A stretch of DNA of 64,000 nucleotides from Liriodendron chinense. Taxonomy: Eukaryota > Streptophyta > Magnoliopsida > Magnoliales > Magnoliaceae. Position 1 is the first letter of the stretch; the number at the start of each line of letters is the position of its first letter. Positions 10,006 through 21,053 of the stretch are shown piece after piece. The notes under the pieces are model-generated. The model was not told the DNA's origin. It saw only the letters and a program-made list of their open reading frames with translations, and made no database searches. The stretch lies in NCBI GenBank assembly GCA_003013855.2, contig PVNU02000947.1, forward strand, positions 124,001 through 188,000. Reading direction: 5' to 3'. The position numbers and the translations under genes are program-made.

Positions 10006-12185
10006 ATGGTGGGAGATTTTGATGAGGAGACCTTCCCTCTGGGGGATGCTACTCTGGAATCTTCTTCCTCCAACAATGCGAGGGTTCCAGCCAGCAGATA
10101 CTCTGCGTCCGGGTATCCCTCCATAATGACGGAGGAACGGCTGAGCAAGTTACGGAAAAAATACCGAGTTCCCGACTCGGTTACTTTCTGGCTACCCGGA
10201 GAGGGAGAAACTCCGGACTCACCTCCCCCTGGTTGTGTAGCCCTTTACGATTATCTCTTCATTCTTAGAGTATGCCTTCCCCTTCACCCCTTTATTCGCG
10301 ACGTACTCCGGACTTACAAGATTGCCCCTAGGCAACTCATCGTAAATGGTTGGAGAGTAGTCTTGAGTTCGTTTGTTCTTTGGGCTCAAGCTAGTAACGG
10401 GGAACTAACCGCCGAGGAGTTCCTCCGAATGTACCAGCTCAAGGGAGCTCCCTCCAGCGAAGGCTGGTATTACTTATGTTATTGGCACCGGGATAATTTC
10501 ATTTGGCAAAACCCTCTTCGAATTATCCAGGATGGAGGAAACGCTGGTTTTTCGCTTCTGGGAACTGGGAGTCTGAGTTGGGGTCCATCTCTGGGGGCCA
10601 TAATGTGAGCTGCTTTTTTGGCGAAGGTGGGTGAAGCTTCACTCTGCCCTGATTTATGAACCAACTTTGGATTTTTCGTTTATCTAACTTATGCTCGCAT
10701 TTGCAGGTATTCCGACCGTGGGGAAACCGATCCTAAAGGGAGGAATTCACGAGAAGATCGTGAAGGTTTACAAGTTACCCGCTCATGACAGGCACATTGA
10801 GGCTTGTCTGTCAGCCTCTCGACTCGCAGCTGCAGGGTTGATATCTCGCGAGGAGGTCACGATGACGAATGTGGGAGAGGAGAGGGTTGCTGTCTCGCTT
10901 AAAGGGCACTGGCTCGAAGAGGCAAAAGAAGACATCTGTAGGTCCCTCTCACCCTTCTAATCAGCGAGGTGAAACTGCCCAAACCCCACTGCCGCGTAAA
11001 CCCCTACCTGACATTGCGGCAGCTGCGCTAGTGGTTTCTGCACCGGTGGTTCCTCCCGAACCACCGGTCATTAATATTGTCGATAACTCCCCAAGAAATG
11101 ATGGGGCGGGGTCGAGTTGCCCCCCAGCCGAAGAACCTCGCGAGCCAGAAGGTTCTCGTGAGTTGATGCCTGCTAGCGAGCAAACCGCTGCTCAAGATGC
11201 GAGCGCTGCTGGGCTAGTCATAGCCCAGCCCTCCGAAGTCGGGACATTCACCATCCCCAGCCACCTACACCAGAATTGTAAATTCCTTTTTGACAACATC
11301 TCCCCCCAAACCTTCGGTTCCCTCCCCGAACCATGTCCTGAAGACCTCTCTCTTGACACGGGAGTGAGGATGGTCCAGGTAAAAAGTGCTCTGATTTGAC
11401 CCTATTTTTTGCTTTCTTCGTTAATTCTTAAGTGCTTATCTCATAGGCTTCCTTCTTTTGTGCAGGGCTTGGATCTCATCATACGGACGAGGCGTGATAT
11501 CCTTGCCGCCCACCGTATTATAGATGAGGCCGAGGGGAAGAGGATAGCCCTGGAGAAGGCGACCACGGGAGGGACCAGGTCATTAAGTCTTGCGAGACCT
11601 TGATTGCGAAGATGACTAAGGAAAGGCAAATCTTCATCGAAAAGGTCCAGGTCCTGACTGATGAATATCAGGCCTTGGACTCAAACTTCGCCAAGCTCGC
11701 GGAGATGAAGGAGAAGGTAGAGAGAAAGAGAGATCTTCCGTCAAGATAAGATCTCACTGAAGGATCAGCTCGCAGAAAGCAGGTCGCGGCTAAAGGAAGT
11801 CAGCGACAATCTGGAGAAAGAGCGCTCCATCCTTGCGCAACTGAAGGATGACTTAATCCATTAGGAGGAAGAGAGAGTGGCCCTCGTCAAGATGCTCTCC
11901 GAAGAAGGGGCCCAAGCTATCATGGAGTTTCGGACTTCACAGTTGTACGATGATGAAAGATATGAGTCGTACAATGCTGGTCACGACTTTGTACTATGAG
12001 TGGTACATTAAATGTCTCCATCTTTCGACATGGGAGAGTTCGAGAAGGTTGCGGCTATCATAACTGCAGAGGAAAGAGCGACTGCCGAGAACGAGGTCAC
12101 TGAGGTTACTCAAGCGGGAGGGGTCTCGGAAGTGGGCCTTGAGGCTGAGAGTACCGCTCCTCCCCTGACCGATGCACAAGGATGA
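10006..12185 (+). pseudogene. Antisense ORF of the Tat element (putative gypsy-type transposon domain protein), intron-containing
   Basis: This plant-specific protein is encoded between integrase and 3' LTR on the strand opposite to pol, as known for some Tat elements; its function is unknown. Residues about 40-165 match the domain annotated as putative gypsy-type transposon: LSKLRKKYRVPDSV, PPPGCVALYDYLF, FPLH-like LPLHPFIRDVL, PRQLIVNGWR and MYQLK. A frameshift near 10525 breaks it before a WRKRWFFASGNWESE segment. Likely introns are about 10608-10706 (GTGAGC to TTGCAG) and about 11377-11465 (GTAAAA to TGTGCAG). The C-terminal part has an acidic/proline linker and a predicted coiled coil (about 11600-11900), then a conserved SYNAGHDF / PSFDMGEF tail. 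In-frame stops occur in the coiled coil, so it is decayed. It ends at a TGA at 12183-12185. Confidence 0.75.
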
Positions 12186-12585
12186 TCATCTCCTTTCTTC
12201 TCTTTTATTTATCTTATGTAAAAGTTTTTATTTTTCGTTTGTAAGCAACCTGACTTTTGTAGTCAATGAAATGAATGGGAAAAACCTTTTGATAATATGA
12301 TTTGCATGTTGTTTCTCCTTCTTTTAGTTTTCGTTGGTCGGGTGCTGAATGCCTGCGTACTTAACTCATGAAGCAATGAGTTAGGCTCAATCCGGGGGTC
12401 TTAATGACTATGTTCGCGTAGAGATAGACTGATCTATCAATTGAGGCTTTGATTCTACCAAGGGCAGAGGATTGGCCAAGAGAATGTGTGTATTCTCTTT
12501 GGGGCTATTCGAGTCCAATTAAATGGAGTAGCGACCAAAAGACAATCTATCTTTATTCGAATATCATTCAAACTTACATCGAATT
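12186..12585. other. Spacer between antisense ORF and integrase
   Basis: This holds the probable 3' untranslated part of the antisense ORF (AT-rich, with AATGAAATGAATGG near 12267) and non-coding sequence. I see no other gene. Confidence 0.4.
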
Positions 12586-13936
12586 AAGGAAAATATCGAA
12601 ATAGATGCTCTACGTGCCAAGGGCGACGTAAGGGCCTCCCTTGCATATCTTCGAGATAATAGGTACCTGGTCGCACGATTTTGATAACTCGGTACGGGCC
12701 TTCCCAATTTAGATCCAACAAACGAGCAGGAATTCTGAGGTTCTGTCTAAGGACCAAATCACCGAGCTAGAAAGCCCTGGGTCGAACCTTGGCATTACGA
12801 TAGCGAGAAATACGCTGTTGATAGGCTGCTGCTCGAAGTTGGGAGGCGTCCCTTCTTTCTTCCAAGAGATCGAGATGAAACCTCAATCCATCTTGGTTAT
12901 TTGTGGAATCGTACTGCTCGATTCGATACGAGGGGACTTGGACTTCGATTGGGACGACTGCCTCGGTGCTGAAAGCTAAAGAAAAAGAAGTTTCTCCGGT
13001 TGACGTGTGAGTCGTAGTTCTATATGCCCATAAGATTTCGGGTAGAAGCTCTGACCACATGCCTTTACATTCATCGAGCTTAGTCTTATGATGATGTTTG
13101 ATGATCTTGTTAACTGCTTCAACTTGCCCATTAGCCTGAGGATGATATGGGGACGAACGAATACTTCGTATCTACCATTTTTCGCAAAACTCTAAGAATG
13201 CGACGTTGTCGAACTGCTTTCCATTGTCGGTGATTATAGTATGGGGAAGCCCATAGCGACATATGATGTTTCTCCATATGAACTTTGTGGTCTGTTTTTC
13301 GGTAATTGTGGTTAATAGCTCTGCCTCGGCCCATTTGGTGAAATAATCGACTGCTACAATTGCAAAGTTGTTCTGTCCTTTCCCAGTGGGTAGTGGTCCG
13401 ATGATATTGACTCCCCATTGGGTGAAGGGCCAGGGGTCGTTCATTGGCATCATCTGCTCGGATGACACGTGAGGTATTGGAGAATAACGTTGGCATTTGT
13501 CACATTTTTTGAAAAATTCGATTGCGTCCGCCTTCATAGTGGGCCAGTAGTACCCTTGCCTCATTGCTTTATATGCTAAAGAGCGTCCCTTAGGATGGTT
13601 ACCACATGCCCCCTGGTGTATTTCATCAAGAACGCGATGCGCCTCTTCTAGATGAAGACACCTTAAATATGGTAAAGTAAAGCTCTTACATAATAGAATT
13701 CCATTTTGTAGGGTATACCTGGCAGCACAATGACGAATTTGCCGTGCGGATTTTTTATCATCTGGGAGCTGTCCATCTTTGAGATAAAGAACGATGGGGT
13801 CCATCCAACATGGAGAGGAATATATTGTGACTACTTGCTCGGGGGTCGTTTGACAAGTACTCGGAGCATGAAGATGCTCCATGGGAACAGATTGTAGTAA
13901 TTCAGATTCTGGCGCAGAGGCTAACTTTGCCAACAA
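12586..13936 (-). pseudogene. Tat integrase, degraded
   Basis: This is the integrase of the Tat element, inserting cDNA into the host genome. The N-terminal HHCC zinc-binding segment is visible (HQGACGNHP ... CDKCQR), then the core: WGVNIIGPLP, ITDNGKQFDN and, after a stop, SSPYHPQANGQVEAVNK. The second Asp and the final Glu of the D,D,E triad are present, but the first Asp is Asn (codon at 13405-13407). The C-terminal part (13060 downward) has LLPEILWAYRTT and ends WEGPYRV ... PWHVEHLFRYF near 12590, with no chromodomain. There is a stop at 13169-13171. The loss of the first catalytic residue and the stop make it inactive as read. Confidence 0.88.
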
Positions 13937-14020
13937 ATCTGCGAGTTTGTTCTTCTCGCGAGGAATATGAATTATTTCATATGTCTTCAGCTTCGCGAGC
14001 AGGATAAGTACTCGGGATTT

Positions 14021-14437
14021 TTATAAACTCATCCGCTCTTCTTTCGCCTCGAATTCGCCGAGTACTTGATTGACTATGAGCTGAGAGTCACTATGAATAA
14101 GTAAACTCTGAATCGAGATAACATTCGCTAATTCGAGGCCAACAATCAAAGCCTCATATTTTGCTTCATTGTTCGAGATGTGAGTGTCAAATCGTAAACC
14201 ATATTGAAAATGAGACCCGTCAGGAGCAATTAGAATTAATCCGGCTCTGCTACCAGTGGCCCACGAAGACCCATCCACAAAGAGCGACCAGGGGGTCTGG
14301 TTGCTGGTCGCAGAGTTGTCGCTAGAGGAAGAATATGTGAATTCAGCAATGAAATCGGTCACGACTTGACCCTTAATGGCGGTTCTTGGGCAGAACAATA
14401 TATCATGCTCACTGATCTCAATTGCCCATTTAGTCAA
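14021..14437 (-). pseudogene. Tat RNase H domain
   Basis: This is the second, plant-type RNase H of the pol polyprotein, which degrades the RNA of the RNA-DNA hybrid. The catalytic signature is seen: SLFVDGSS (Asp), NNEAKYEALI (Glu), LIHSDSQL (Asp). It is preceded by KGQVVTDFIAEF, the usual linker from the connection domain. It is open for 138 codons but is separated from reverse transcriptase by broken sequence (14440-14970). Confidence 0.85.
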
Positions 14438-14439
14438 TC

Positions 14440-15653
14440 GCCTGAAACCTCAGGTCTTTGAAGGACCTGCCTTAACAGATGGTTCGTAGGCACCAATATA
14501 GCGTGGGCTTGAAAATAGGGTCGCAGTTTTCGAGCGGCAGTCACTAAAGCAAGAGCTAATTTTTCCATATCAGAATATCGAGTCTCAGCATACACCATCG
14601 CTCGACTAATATAATAAACAGGCCTTTATACCCCAGAGTCTTCTCTTATTAATGCGGTGCTAACGGTCGTAGAAGATACAGATAAATAAAGAAGGAGCTG
14701 CTCGTGTAAAACAAGTTTTGATAAAATAGGAGGCGTGCTCATATATTACTTCAGTTGTTGAAATGCTTCTTCGCATTGGGGAGTCCACCCCCAGTCAGTT
14801 TTTTATGTAGCTCGAAGAAGCTTAAAGAAAGGAAGGCACTTATCAGAGGCGCGCGAAATAAACCTGTTCAATGAAGCGATGCGACCGGCCAATCGTTGGA
14901 CATCTTTGAGAGTGGACGGAGATTTCATTTCGATCAGAGCTTTTATTTTCTCGGGATTCGCCTCAATTGCTCGCTAGCCAACCATAAACCCAAGAAATTT
15001 CTCAGCGAAAACCCCGAATGCACATTTTTCTGGATTTAACTTCATCTGATACTTCCTCATCAAATCAAAGGCTTCTCGAAGATCTACAAGGTGGTCGTTT
15101 TCTACGATGCTTTTCACGAGCATGTCGTCAACATAAACTTCCATATTCCTACCGATTTGCGCAGCGAATATTTTATTGACCAGGCGCTGATAGGTGACTC
15201 CTGCATTCTTAAGACCAAAAGGCATTACTTTGTAACAATACAAGCCTCGGTTAGTGGTGAAGGCAGTGTGTTAACTATCAGGCGGGTGCATCATAATTTG
15301 GTTATAACCGGAGTAGGCGTCCATGAAATTGAGCAGGGCATGCCCCGCTGTTGAATCAACCAACTGGTCGATGAGCGGAGTCAGAAAACTATCTTTCGGG
15401 CATGCTTTGTTCAAATCAGAGTAGTCCACGCACATTCTCCACTTGCCATTAGATTTTCGAACGAGGACCATGTTCGCGACCATTCCGGGTAATCAACTTC
15501 CTCTATGAAATTGATGGTCAGCAACTTCTCGACTTCAGTTTTAATCACCATTTGCCTTTCTGCGGTGAAGGCACGTCGACGCTGGTGAATAGGTTTGTAC
15601 TTCGGATCAACATTTAAACGATGCACTATGACGCTAGGGTCAATACCTGGCAT
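14440..15653 (-). pseudogene. Tat reverse transcriptase, degraded
   Basis: This is the RNA-dependent DNA polymerase of the element. Blocks in order are VEKLLTINFIEEVDYPEW (15411-15653), WRMCVDYSDLNKACPKD and DAYSGYNQI (15271-15483), then VMPFGLKNAGVTYQRLV, the catalytic box VYVDDMLVKS and LNPEKCAFGV (14974-15243). Part of the thumb and the first RNase H region follow in broken frames. A stop at about 15268 and further stops below 14974 disrupt it. Confidence 0.9.
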
Positions 15654-15914
15654 ATCACTATGGGACCAAGTAAATACATCTTGGTATTCGGTGAGAAAAC
15701 GAACCAGATTTTGACGAAAGACATTGCTTAAAGAAGATCCAACGTAGACCTTCTTGGACGAATTTTCTTCAGATAAGTGGATTGCGACTGTCTCTTCCCC
15801 TAGAATACCTGACTAAAGAGCACTCTCTCTTGGGTCCAATGTTGTAGATATCGGAGGATTCGATGAATCTCTTGTAAGCATCATAACCGGCGTTGCCTGG
15901 GTCTTCTTTCGATC

Positions 15915-16430
15915 TTATACGGCGATTTCGTAACATGTTCGTGCTTCCTTTTGATTTCCTTGTACAACCCCGACTCCATTTGGAGTAGGGAATTTGATGC
16001 ATAGGTACAGGGGGTGTAAAGCTGCCCCTATCTTGTTGAGCGAAGGTCGGCCCAAAATAGCATTATATGCTGATCTCCGATCCACCATGAGGAAATTGAC
16101 GAAGATAGTAGTTTTTGCTGAGCTTTCTCCGAAGGTGACTGGAAGGTCGATGCTTCCTTCCAGTGTTACAACTTCGCCCCCGAAGCCGACGAGGGGAGTT
16201 GAGACCGGTTTGAGTAGACTCCTCGCAAGTGCCATTCTATTGAAAGCTTATAGGTAGAGAATGTCAGTGGAGCTACCTGTATCGAACATAATTCGATGGG
16301 TCAAATAATTTGATACCTTTAATGCGATCACAATGGAGTCCTCGTGAGGGAAATGAATCCCTTCTGCATCTTTAAGAGAAAAAGAGATCGGATGATGGCC
16401 AGGATTCGATACATCGGGCGTCTTTTCCAA
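15915..16430 (-). pseudogene. Tat aspartic protease, degraded
   Basis: This is the retropepsin-like protease that matures the polyprotein. The active-site motif MFDTGSSTDILYL lies at the end of the first piece (16248-16430), followed after a stop by VTFGESSAKTTIFVNFLMVD and YNAILGRPSLNKIGA, the hydrophobic-Gly flap region. It lies between gag and reverse transcriptase as expected; the 15654-15914 linker is in broken frames. Confidence 0.85.
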
Positions 16431-16451
16431 CCAATAGATATGCCGGGGCTT

Positions 16452-18098
16452 CTAAGACGCCTTGCGAGTGTATGCTTTTCTTGATGCTTGAGAATCTCCC
16501 CCGCAAGCCAGTCCTCCGGCAATGGTCCGGATCTCACCAGTGGATTCAGCGTCTTCTTGCGAATTATGATGTTGAAGTGACTTCTTCTGGTGTGATAGTG
16601 CTTCCGTCCTTCTTGGTGACTGATCCTGCTGGGCTACGTAATCCCGGAGATGACATTTCCGAATAAGAGCTTCGATGTGATCTTTCAAGGATATGCAATC
16701 TTGGGTGTTATGCCCATGATCTTTGTAGAAATAACAGAACTTTCTCTTGTCTCTTTTTTCAGGATCGGACTTGATCTTTGAAGGCCATTTCACGTACGGT
16801 TTATGCTTGATCTCCATTAACACTTTTTCAGGAGATTAGGTAAGAGGTGTATAGTTATTATATTTACCAGAGTAGGGCTTCTTCGGGGAACGATCCCGTC
16901 GATCGCGCCGATATTTCTTATCAGGAGGAGAGATCTCCTCAGACTTACGCTTCTTGTCCTGTATACCATGACGTGCCAAGGCGACTTCTTCCGTATTGAT
17001 GTATTTTTTAACCTTTGCTTGGAATTCCGTCATAGTTTTAAGAGGGTTCTTGTCTAAGGCGAACCAAAATTTTTCACTCGTGATTCCAGCTATGAGGGTT
17101 GTAAGGCCTTTATCTTTGGTATAACCTTCAGTTTGGACGGCTTCTGCAGTGAACCGAACTGTAAACTCCTTAATCGTCTCCCCAAGCTGTTGCTTCAAGT
17201 CCATTAAGTGAGATGCAGGCTTCTTGGTACGGATGCTCCCCATGAACTGGAAAAGGAAGAGCTCCGATAATTGAGAGAAGGACCCGATGGATCGAGGTTT
17301 TAGGCCCCAGAACCATGTACGCGCTGCATCCTTTAAGGTTAGGGAAAAAGTCCTACACATAATTTCTGAACCATGTCCCTCCAACTCCATAAGAGACTTA
17401 TACGTCTCCAGATGTTCGAGAGGATCGTCAGTGCCTGTATACAGAGTGATGATAGGTATGCGATATTTCTTAGGCAAAGGTGCCTCTATAACCTCTCAGG
17501 TAAAGGGAGATTCAGATCGGTGGATTGACGCATTAGCAATAAGTGGTAAGTTAGTCCGATATCACTGTTCCATATCATCGAAGTGGTCCTGGATTCTTTT
17601 GAGATCTCCTTCCTATGGTAAGGTGTAGCTTGACGTTTCGATGGCAGACCCCTGAGATTGTTGTTGCTGGGAGGCACTGGAGTGTATAAAATGTAGAGGG
17701 TTTACCAAAACTTGGTTGCCGAGTGGCATTCGATTTGAAGGAGGAGGATTTGGCTGGTTTCGTGGCTCGCCCGCAAAGTGTCTGGAAGCCACTAGTACAG
17801 GTTGCACCGGCGGCCCTTCTGGAGGTTGTTGTTGTGGTTTTGGGAAGTGCTGATCAAACCAATTAGATAAGGTTTGAAGCCCAGCTTTGAGAGTTAGAAG
17901 TGTGTTTTCGAGGAAACGCATAACGTCTTCTTGACTGTCGGTTATGTCGAAAAATGGGTTTTGTGATGGCACGTTAGACTCTCCCTGGGGTATGCCCGTC
18001 GAAGTAGTCTGAGGGAGATTAGGCGCTGGTTTGGTAATGTCAGGCGGAGGTAACGTCTGTCTTGAAGTGGAAGGATGAATCGTCTTTTTAGGAGGCAT
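16452..18098 (-). pseudogene. Tat gag polyprotein, degraded
   Basis: The frame opens at 18098 with MPPKKTIHPS, a proline-rich N-terminus (161 codons). After a broken stretch comes the retrotransposon-gag domain (16836-17477; TDDPLEHLETYKSLMEL and LKDAARTWFWGL, then GETIKEFTVRF) and a lysine/arginine-rich tail. A last piece (16452-16823) has a degenerate zinc knuckle, FCYFYKDHGHNTQDC, followed by LKDHIEALIR as in other Tat elements. There are at least two frame breaks. Confidence 0.87.
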
Positions 18099-18145
18099 GG
18101 TGGGAGATCACGATCAGTGATTAGAATGGCTAATCCTGACGACTC

Positions 18146-18163
18146 TTTCCACAGATGGCGTCA
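18146..18163 (-). promoter_or_regulatory. Primer binding site of the Tat element
   Basis: The minus strand reads TGACGCCATCTGTGGAAAG, a diverged form of the TGGTGCCGTCTGTGG type seen at 3823-3838, immediately inside the 5' LTR. Confidence 0.65.
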
Positions 18164-18166
18164 ATC

Positions 18167-18872
18167 TGTTTACGTCGGATTTGGTAACATGATCCTCCAG
18201 ACGTCCATCTTCCTTCAAGCCAACTCCCTTCCCAACCTGAAAGAACACAAGAGAAAACTAAGGGTGGCTGGCGTCCAGTCGTTGGCCCTCCGAAGCTTAA
18301 GTCAGACGGGACATGGTTATAGAGTAAATAGCTGGATATGAGCTTAGAGATTGTGTACCTTTATCCTCTGTGGAGTCATCTATTTATACAGATCCGGGTG
18401 ATCTAACCTGTCACGAAGACGCTGCTAATTTTCAGAGATAAGGTGTTTATCATGTTAATCCCTAGATAAAAGGATGGCCTACTCCAGTTAGACATCAAGT
18501 TTATTACGTTCCTTGATGGTGATCCCCTAAGGTTCGGAGCCACGAACAAAGATAAGCCCAAAAACGGCCTATACGGGCTGCTGCTATTGAAAAAGTGGGG
18601 GATGTACGGGCTTGGAGATAACTGCTCGCATATTGAGATGTAACTCCTTTCAATGACCACGAGCCAAGATGCTGGCATATTGGGGAGTGTATACCACACT
18701 TTTACGATATGCGAGCCTCGACCATGAGGGCTCGGTGGTTCGGGAGTTATATACCGCACTTTTACGATATGCGAGCCTCGACCACGAGGGCTCGGAGGTT
18801 AAACACCATCAAAAAGGCGCTCGCGGGCCTCGAGTCTTTGCTATTTTCGACCACTGCATTTTGGCTATAACA
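18167..18872 (-). mobile_element. 5' LTR of the Tat element
   Basis: This copy runs TGTTTACGTCGG to TTTGGCTATAACA on the plus strand, partner of 8838-9540, and is followed by the GTAAT duplication at 18873-18877. Confidence 0.92.
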
Positions 18873-19326
18873 GTAATGTTTTCTTATTATTTATTTACAA
18901 TCCAAAATGTTGACAATGTCAAGCAGATTTGGTTGGAGGGAAATTAGAAAGATTAGATTGATCCAAAACTTTTGTGGCCCACAATATGTTTTTAATGGTT
19001 ACGCATTACTGTTTCTATTGGTATGGTTCACTTGAGACTTGGATCTTCTTATGATTTTGGATCACGCAATAATGTTAAGTAGATCTGGTTGAAGGCAAAT
19101 TAGAAATATCAGATTGATCTAAAATTTTTGTGGCCCACAAAATGTTTTTAATGGTTACACATCACTGTTTCTATTGGTATATATGGTCCACTTGAGACTT
19201 GGATCTTCTTATGATTTGTGATCATGCCCTAAAATGAGAAGAAAAAACAGATGGATGGCCTGAATATACAACAAATACATTAAGATAGGCCCCACATGGT
19301 TAGGGTAACAGCCACTAAGTTGTTAC
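18873..19326. mobile_element. Fold-back element, right half
   Basis: This continues the element begun at 8634 (AATGTTTT...TTTACAATCC, then GATCCAAAACTTTTGTGGCCC). It contains a duplicated segment (18925-19030 and 19075-19205 are near copies) and ends with the terminal repeat GGGTAACAGCCACTAAGTTG, complementary to the left end at 8634. Confidence 0.85.
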
Positions 19327-19378
19327 TAGGGTAACGGCTAATTCTCTCCCGAATTTGGGGGAGCAGATTAGTTGAGAC

Positions 19379-19965
19379 CCCGGATCCCCACTGTGATGTA
19401 TGTGACTACATGCATCCACACTATCCATCTGTATTGAAAGCTAATTTTAGAGCATGACAAAAAAAAACGAAGCAACTACAAAACGCAGATGAACCATAGT
19501 ATAGGAAACAGTGGTGAATGAGCATTAATGGGCCACGAAAGTTTTGGGCCACATGAGATTTGGATCATCCTCATTTTTTAGATCCTTCCCTAAAACGATT
19601 TTGAAAAATGGATGAACGGCTTGGATAAAAAAAACATATATTATGTGGGCCACACAACACCATCCAATAGTTGGGGCATAGTACTGGCATTGTTAGTACG
19701 CAATTCGAATCCACTAAGGTGGATGGTACCCCCGACTATGGGGCCCACCATGATGTACGTGACTACATCCATGTTGTCCATGCGTATTGAAAACTCATTC
19801 TTGGGCATGATCCAAAAAATTATGTAGATCTAAATCTCGAATGGACTATAGTACAAGGAACAGTGGTAAATGATCATTAAAAATTTCTTGTGGTCTACAA
19901 AAGCTTTGGATTAAGATGATATTTGTGTGGTTTCTTCATTGATAAGCATTCGGGTTGAATTCATG
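19379..19965. mobile_element. Two fold-back elements, one complete and one half
   Basis: 19379-19660 runs from CCCCACTGTGATGTATGTG to ATATATTATGTGGGCC with inverted arms. 19735-19965 is a left arm only (GGGGCCCACCATGATGTA to TTGGATTAAGATGATATT). Between them (19670-19730) is a short tRNA-like box B (GCAATTCGAATCCAC). Confidence 0.6.
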
Positions 19966-20208
19966 AAGTTTTTAATGGTAGGGATTCAATTATGATTATT
20001 TTACAGGCGCAAATGTGTCACATTAACATATTTTAAATATTTCATACATTAATTAACAAATTATTTATCCTAGATTCAATATTAGTTTTCCAATTTCAGA
20101 CTCAGGCTTTAGATTCAAATTTCAGGTTCATACTTTAAACTTCAGAGTTCAGACTTTGAACTTCAGAGTTAACAAACAGCCCCGAACTCTCTAGAAATGG
20201 AAACGGAG

Positions 20209-20758
20209 TAGCCACCAGCGGTTCAGTAGCTATCTGGCTACTAAAGTGACATCACCAAGTTTTGGGGGGCCACTATGATAGATGTGTTGTATCCACACCA
20301 TCCATCCATCCATCCATTTGGAGAGATCATTTTAGGGCTTGAGCCAAATAATGACCCAGATCCAAAGCTCAAGTGGACCCCACTGTGGAAAACAGTAGGG
20401 ATTTAATGCCTACCATTAAAAACTTCTTGAGGGCCACAGAAGTTTACGATCAAGCTGATATTTGTAGTTTCCCCGGCCCTTCTTCCATGTATGCGTGAAC
20501 TTATAAACAGGTTGGATCTCAAATAAACATCATGGTGGGCCCTCAGAAGGTTTCAACAATGAGCGTGACTGTCCCCACTGTTTTCTATAATGGGTTCACT
20601 TGAGCTTTGGATCTGCTTCATTCTCGGGCTCATGGCCTAAAATAATTTTGCCAAATGGATGGATCGGTGTGGATACAATACATACATCATGGTGGGGCTC
20701 ACATAACTTGGTGACGTCACTTCAGTAGCCAAATAGCTACTGAGCCTGTCAGTTGCTA
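20209..20758. mobile_element. Complete fold-back element abutting the gene promoter
   Basis: The left terminus, from 20224, starts CAGTAGCTATCTGGCTAC and continues into GTGACATCACCAAG. The right terminus, ending at 20742, reads CTTGGTGACGTCACTTCAG then TAGCCAAATAGCTACTG. These are inverted repeats of about 38 bp, with weaker similarity extending to 20209 and 20758. The arms carry the family words GTCCATCCATC and GGATGGATCGGTGTGG. It ends 10-27 bp before the TATA box of the methyltransferase-like gene. Confidence 0.8.
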
Positions 20759-20768
20759 ATCCGCATCC

Positions 20769-20775
20769 TATATAA
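20769..20775 (+). promoter_or_regulatory. TATA box of the methyltransferase-like gene
   Basis: TATATAA lies 86 bp upstream of the ATG at 20861, followed within about 30 bp by the likely transcription start and a (CT)n leader. This is a usual plant core promoter arrangement. Confidence 0.65.
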
Positions 20776-20803
20776 TTAATAGCCTTTAACGTACCAGCAA
20801 AGT

Positions 20804-20804
<1 letters not shown>

Positions 20805-20840
<36 letters not shown>
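20805..20840 (+). repeat. (CT)n microsatellite in the 5' leader
   Basis: Eighteen CT units end 20 bp before the start codon. Pyrimidine-rich leaders are common in plant genes. Confidence 0.9.
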
Positions 20841-20844
<4 letters not shown>

Positions 20845-20860
20845 ATATCTCAACCATTCA

Positions 20861-21053
20861 ATGGGTGGGGAGGGTAATGGTAAGCAACCAAAGAGTGCAG
20901 CTGCTGAAGAGCTGCTGAAGCGGATGGACCAAGGGCTTGTCCCAGATGAGGAGGCCAGGAGGCTGGTCAGGGTCGAAGCAGCAAGGCGTCTCAAATGGGG
21001 TTACAAACCTACTTATGAGGAGCAGCTAGCCCAAGTCCTTGATTTGGTTAAGT
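20861..21053 (+). CDS. Methyltransferase-like gene, exon 1
   Basis: The start ATG is the first in the leader after the (CT)n tract. It encodes 64 residues plus one base: a short polar N-terminus, then AAEELLKRMDQGLVPDEEAR and RRLKWGYKPTYEEQLAQVL, the N-terminal helices typical of coclaurine N-methyltransferases. The donor is T|GTGAGT (phase 1). No disabling change is seen. Confidence 0.85.

Larger units (their letters stand above)
8838..18872 (-). mobile_element. Full-length Tat-type Ty3/gypsy LTR retrotransposon
   Basis: This 10,035-bp element is flanked by a perfect 5-bp duplication GTAAT (8833-8837 and 18873-18877). On the minus strand the order is 5' LTR (18167-18872), PBS, gag, protease, reverse transcriptase, RNase H, integrase, a long non-pol region holding an antisense ORF, polypurine tract, and 3' LTR (8838-9540). 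By hand I count roughly 45 differences between the LTRs, mostly transitions, so it is not young. All coding regions carry stops or frameshifts, so it is non-autonomous now. The Tat assignment rests on domain order, PBS type and the antisense ORF. Confidence 0.92.

Noticed and set aside
20637..20994. Minus-strand ORFs with RERERE repeats upstream of exon 1
   Set aside because: They are translations of the (CT)n leader and antisense exon 1, not proteins.
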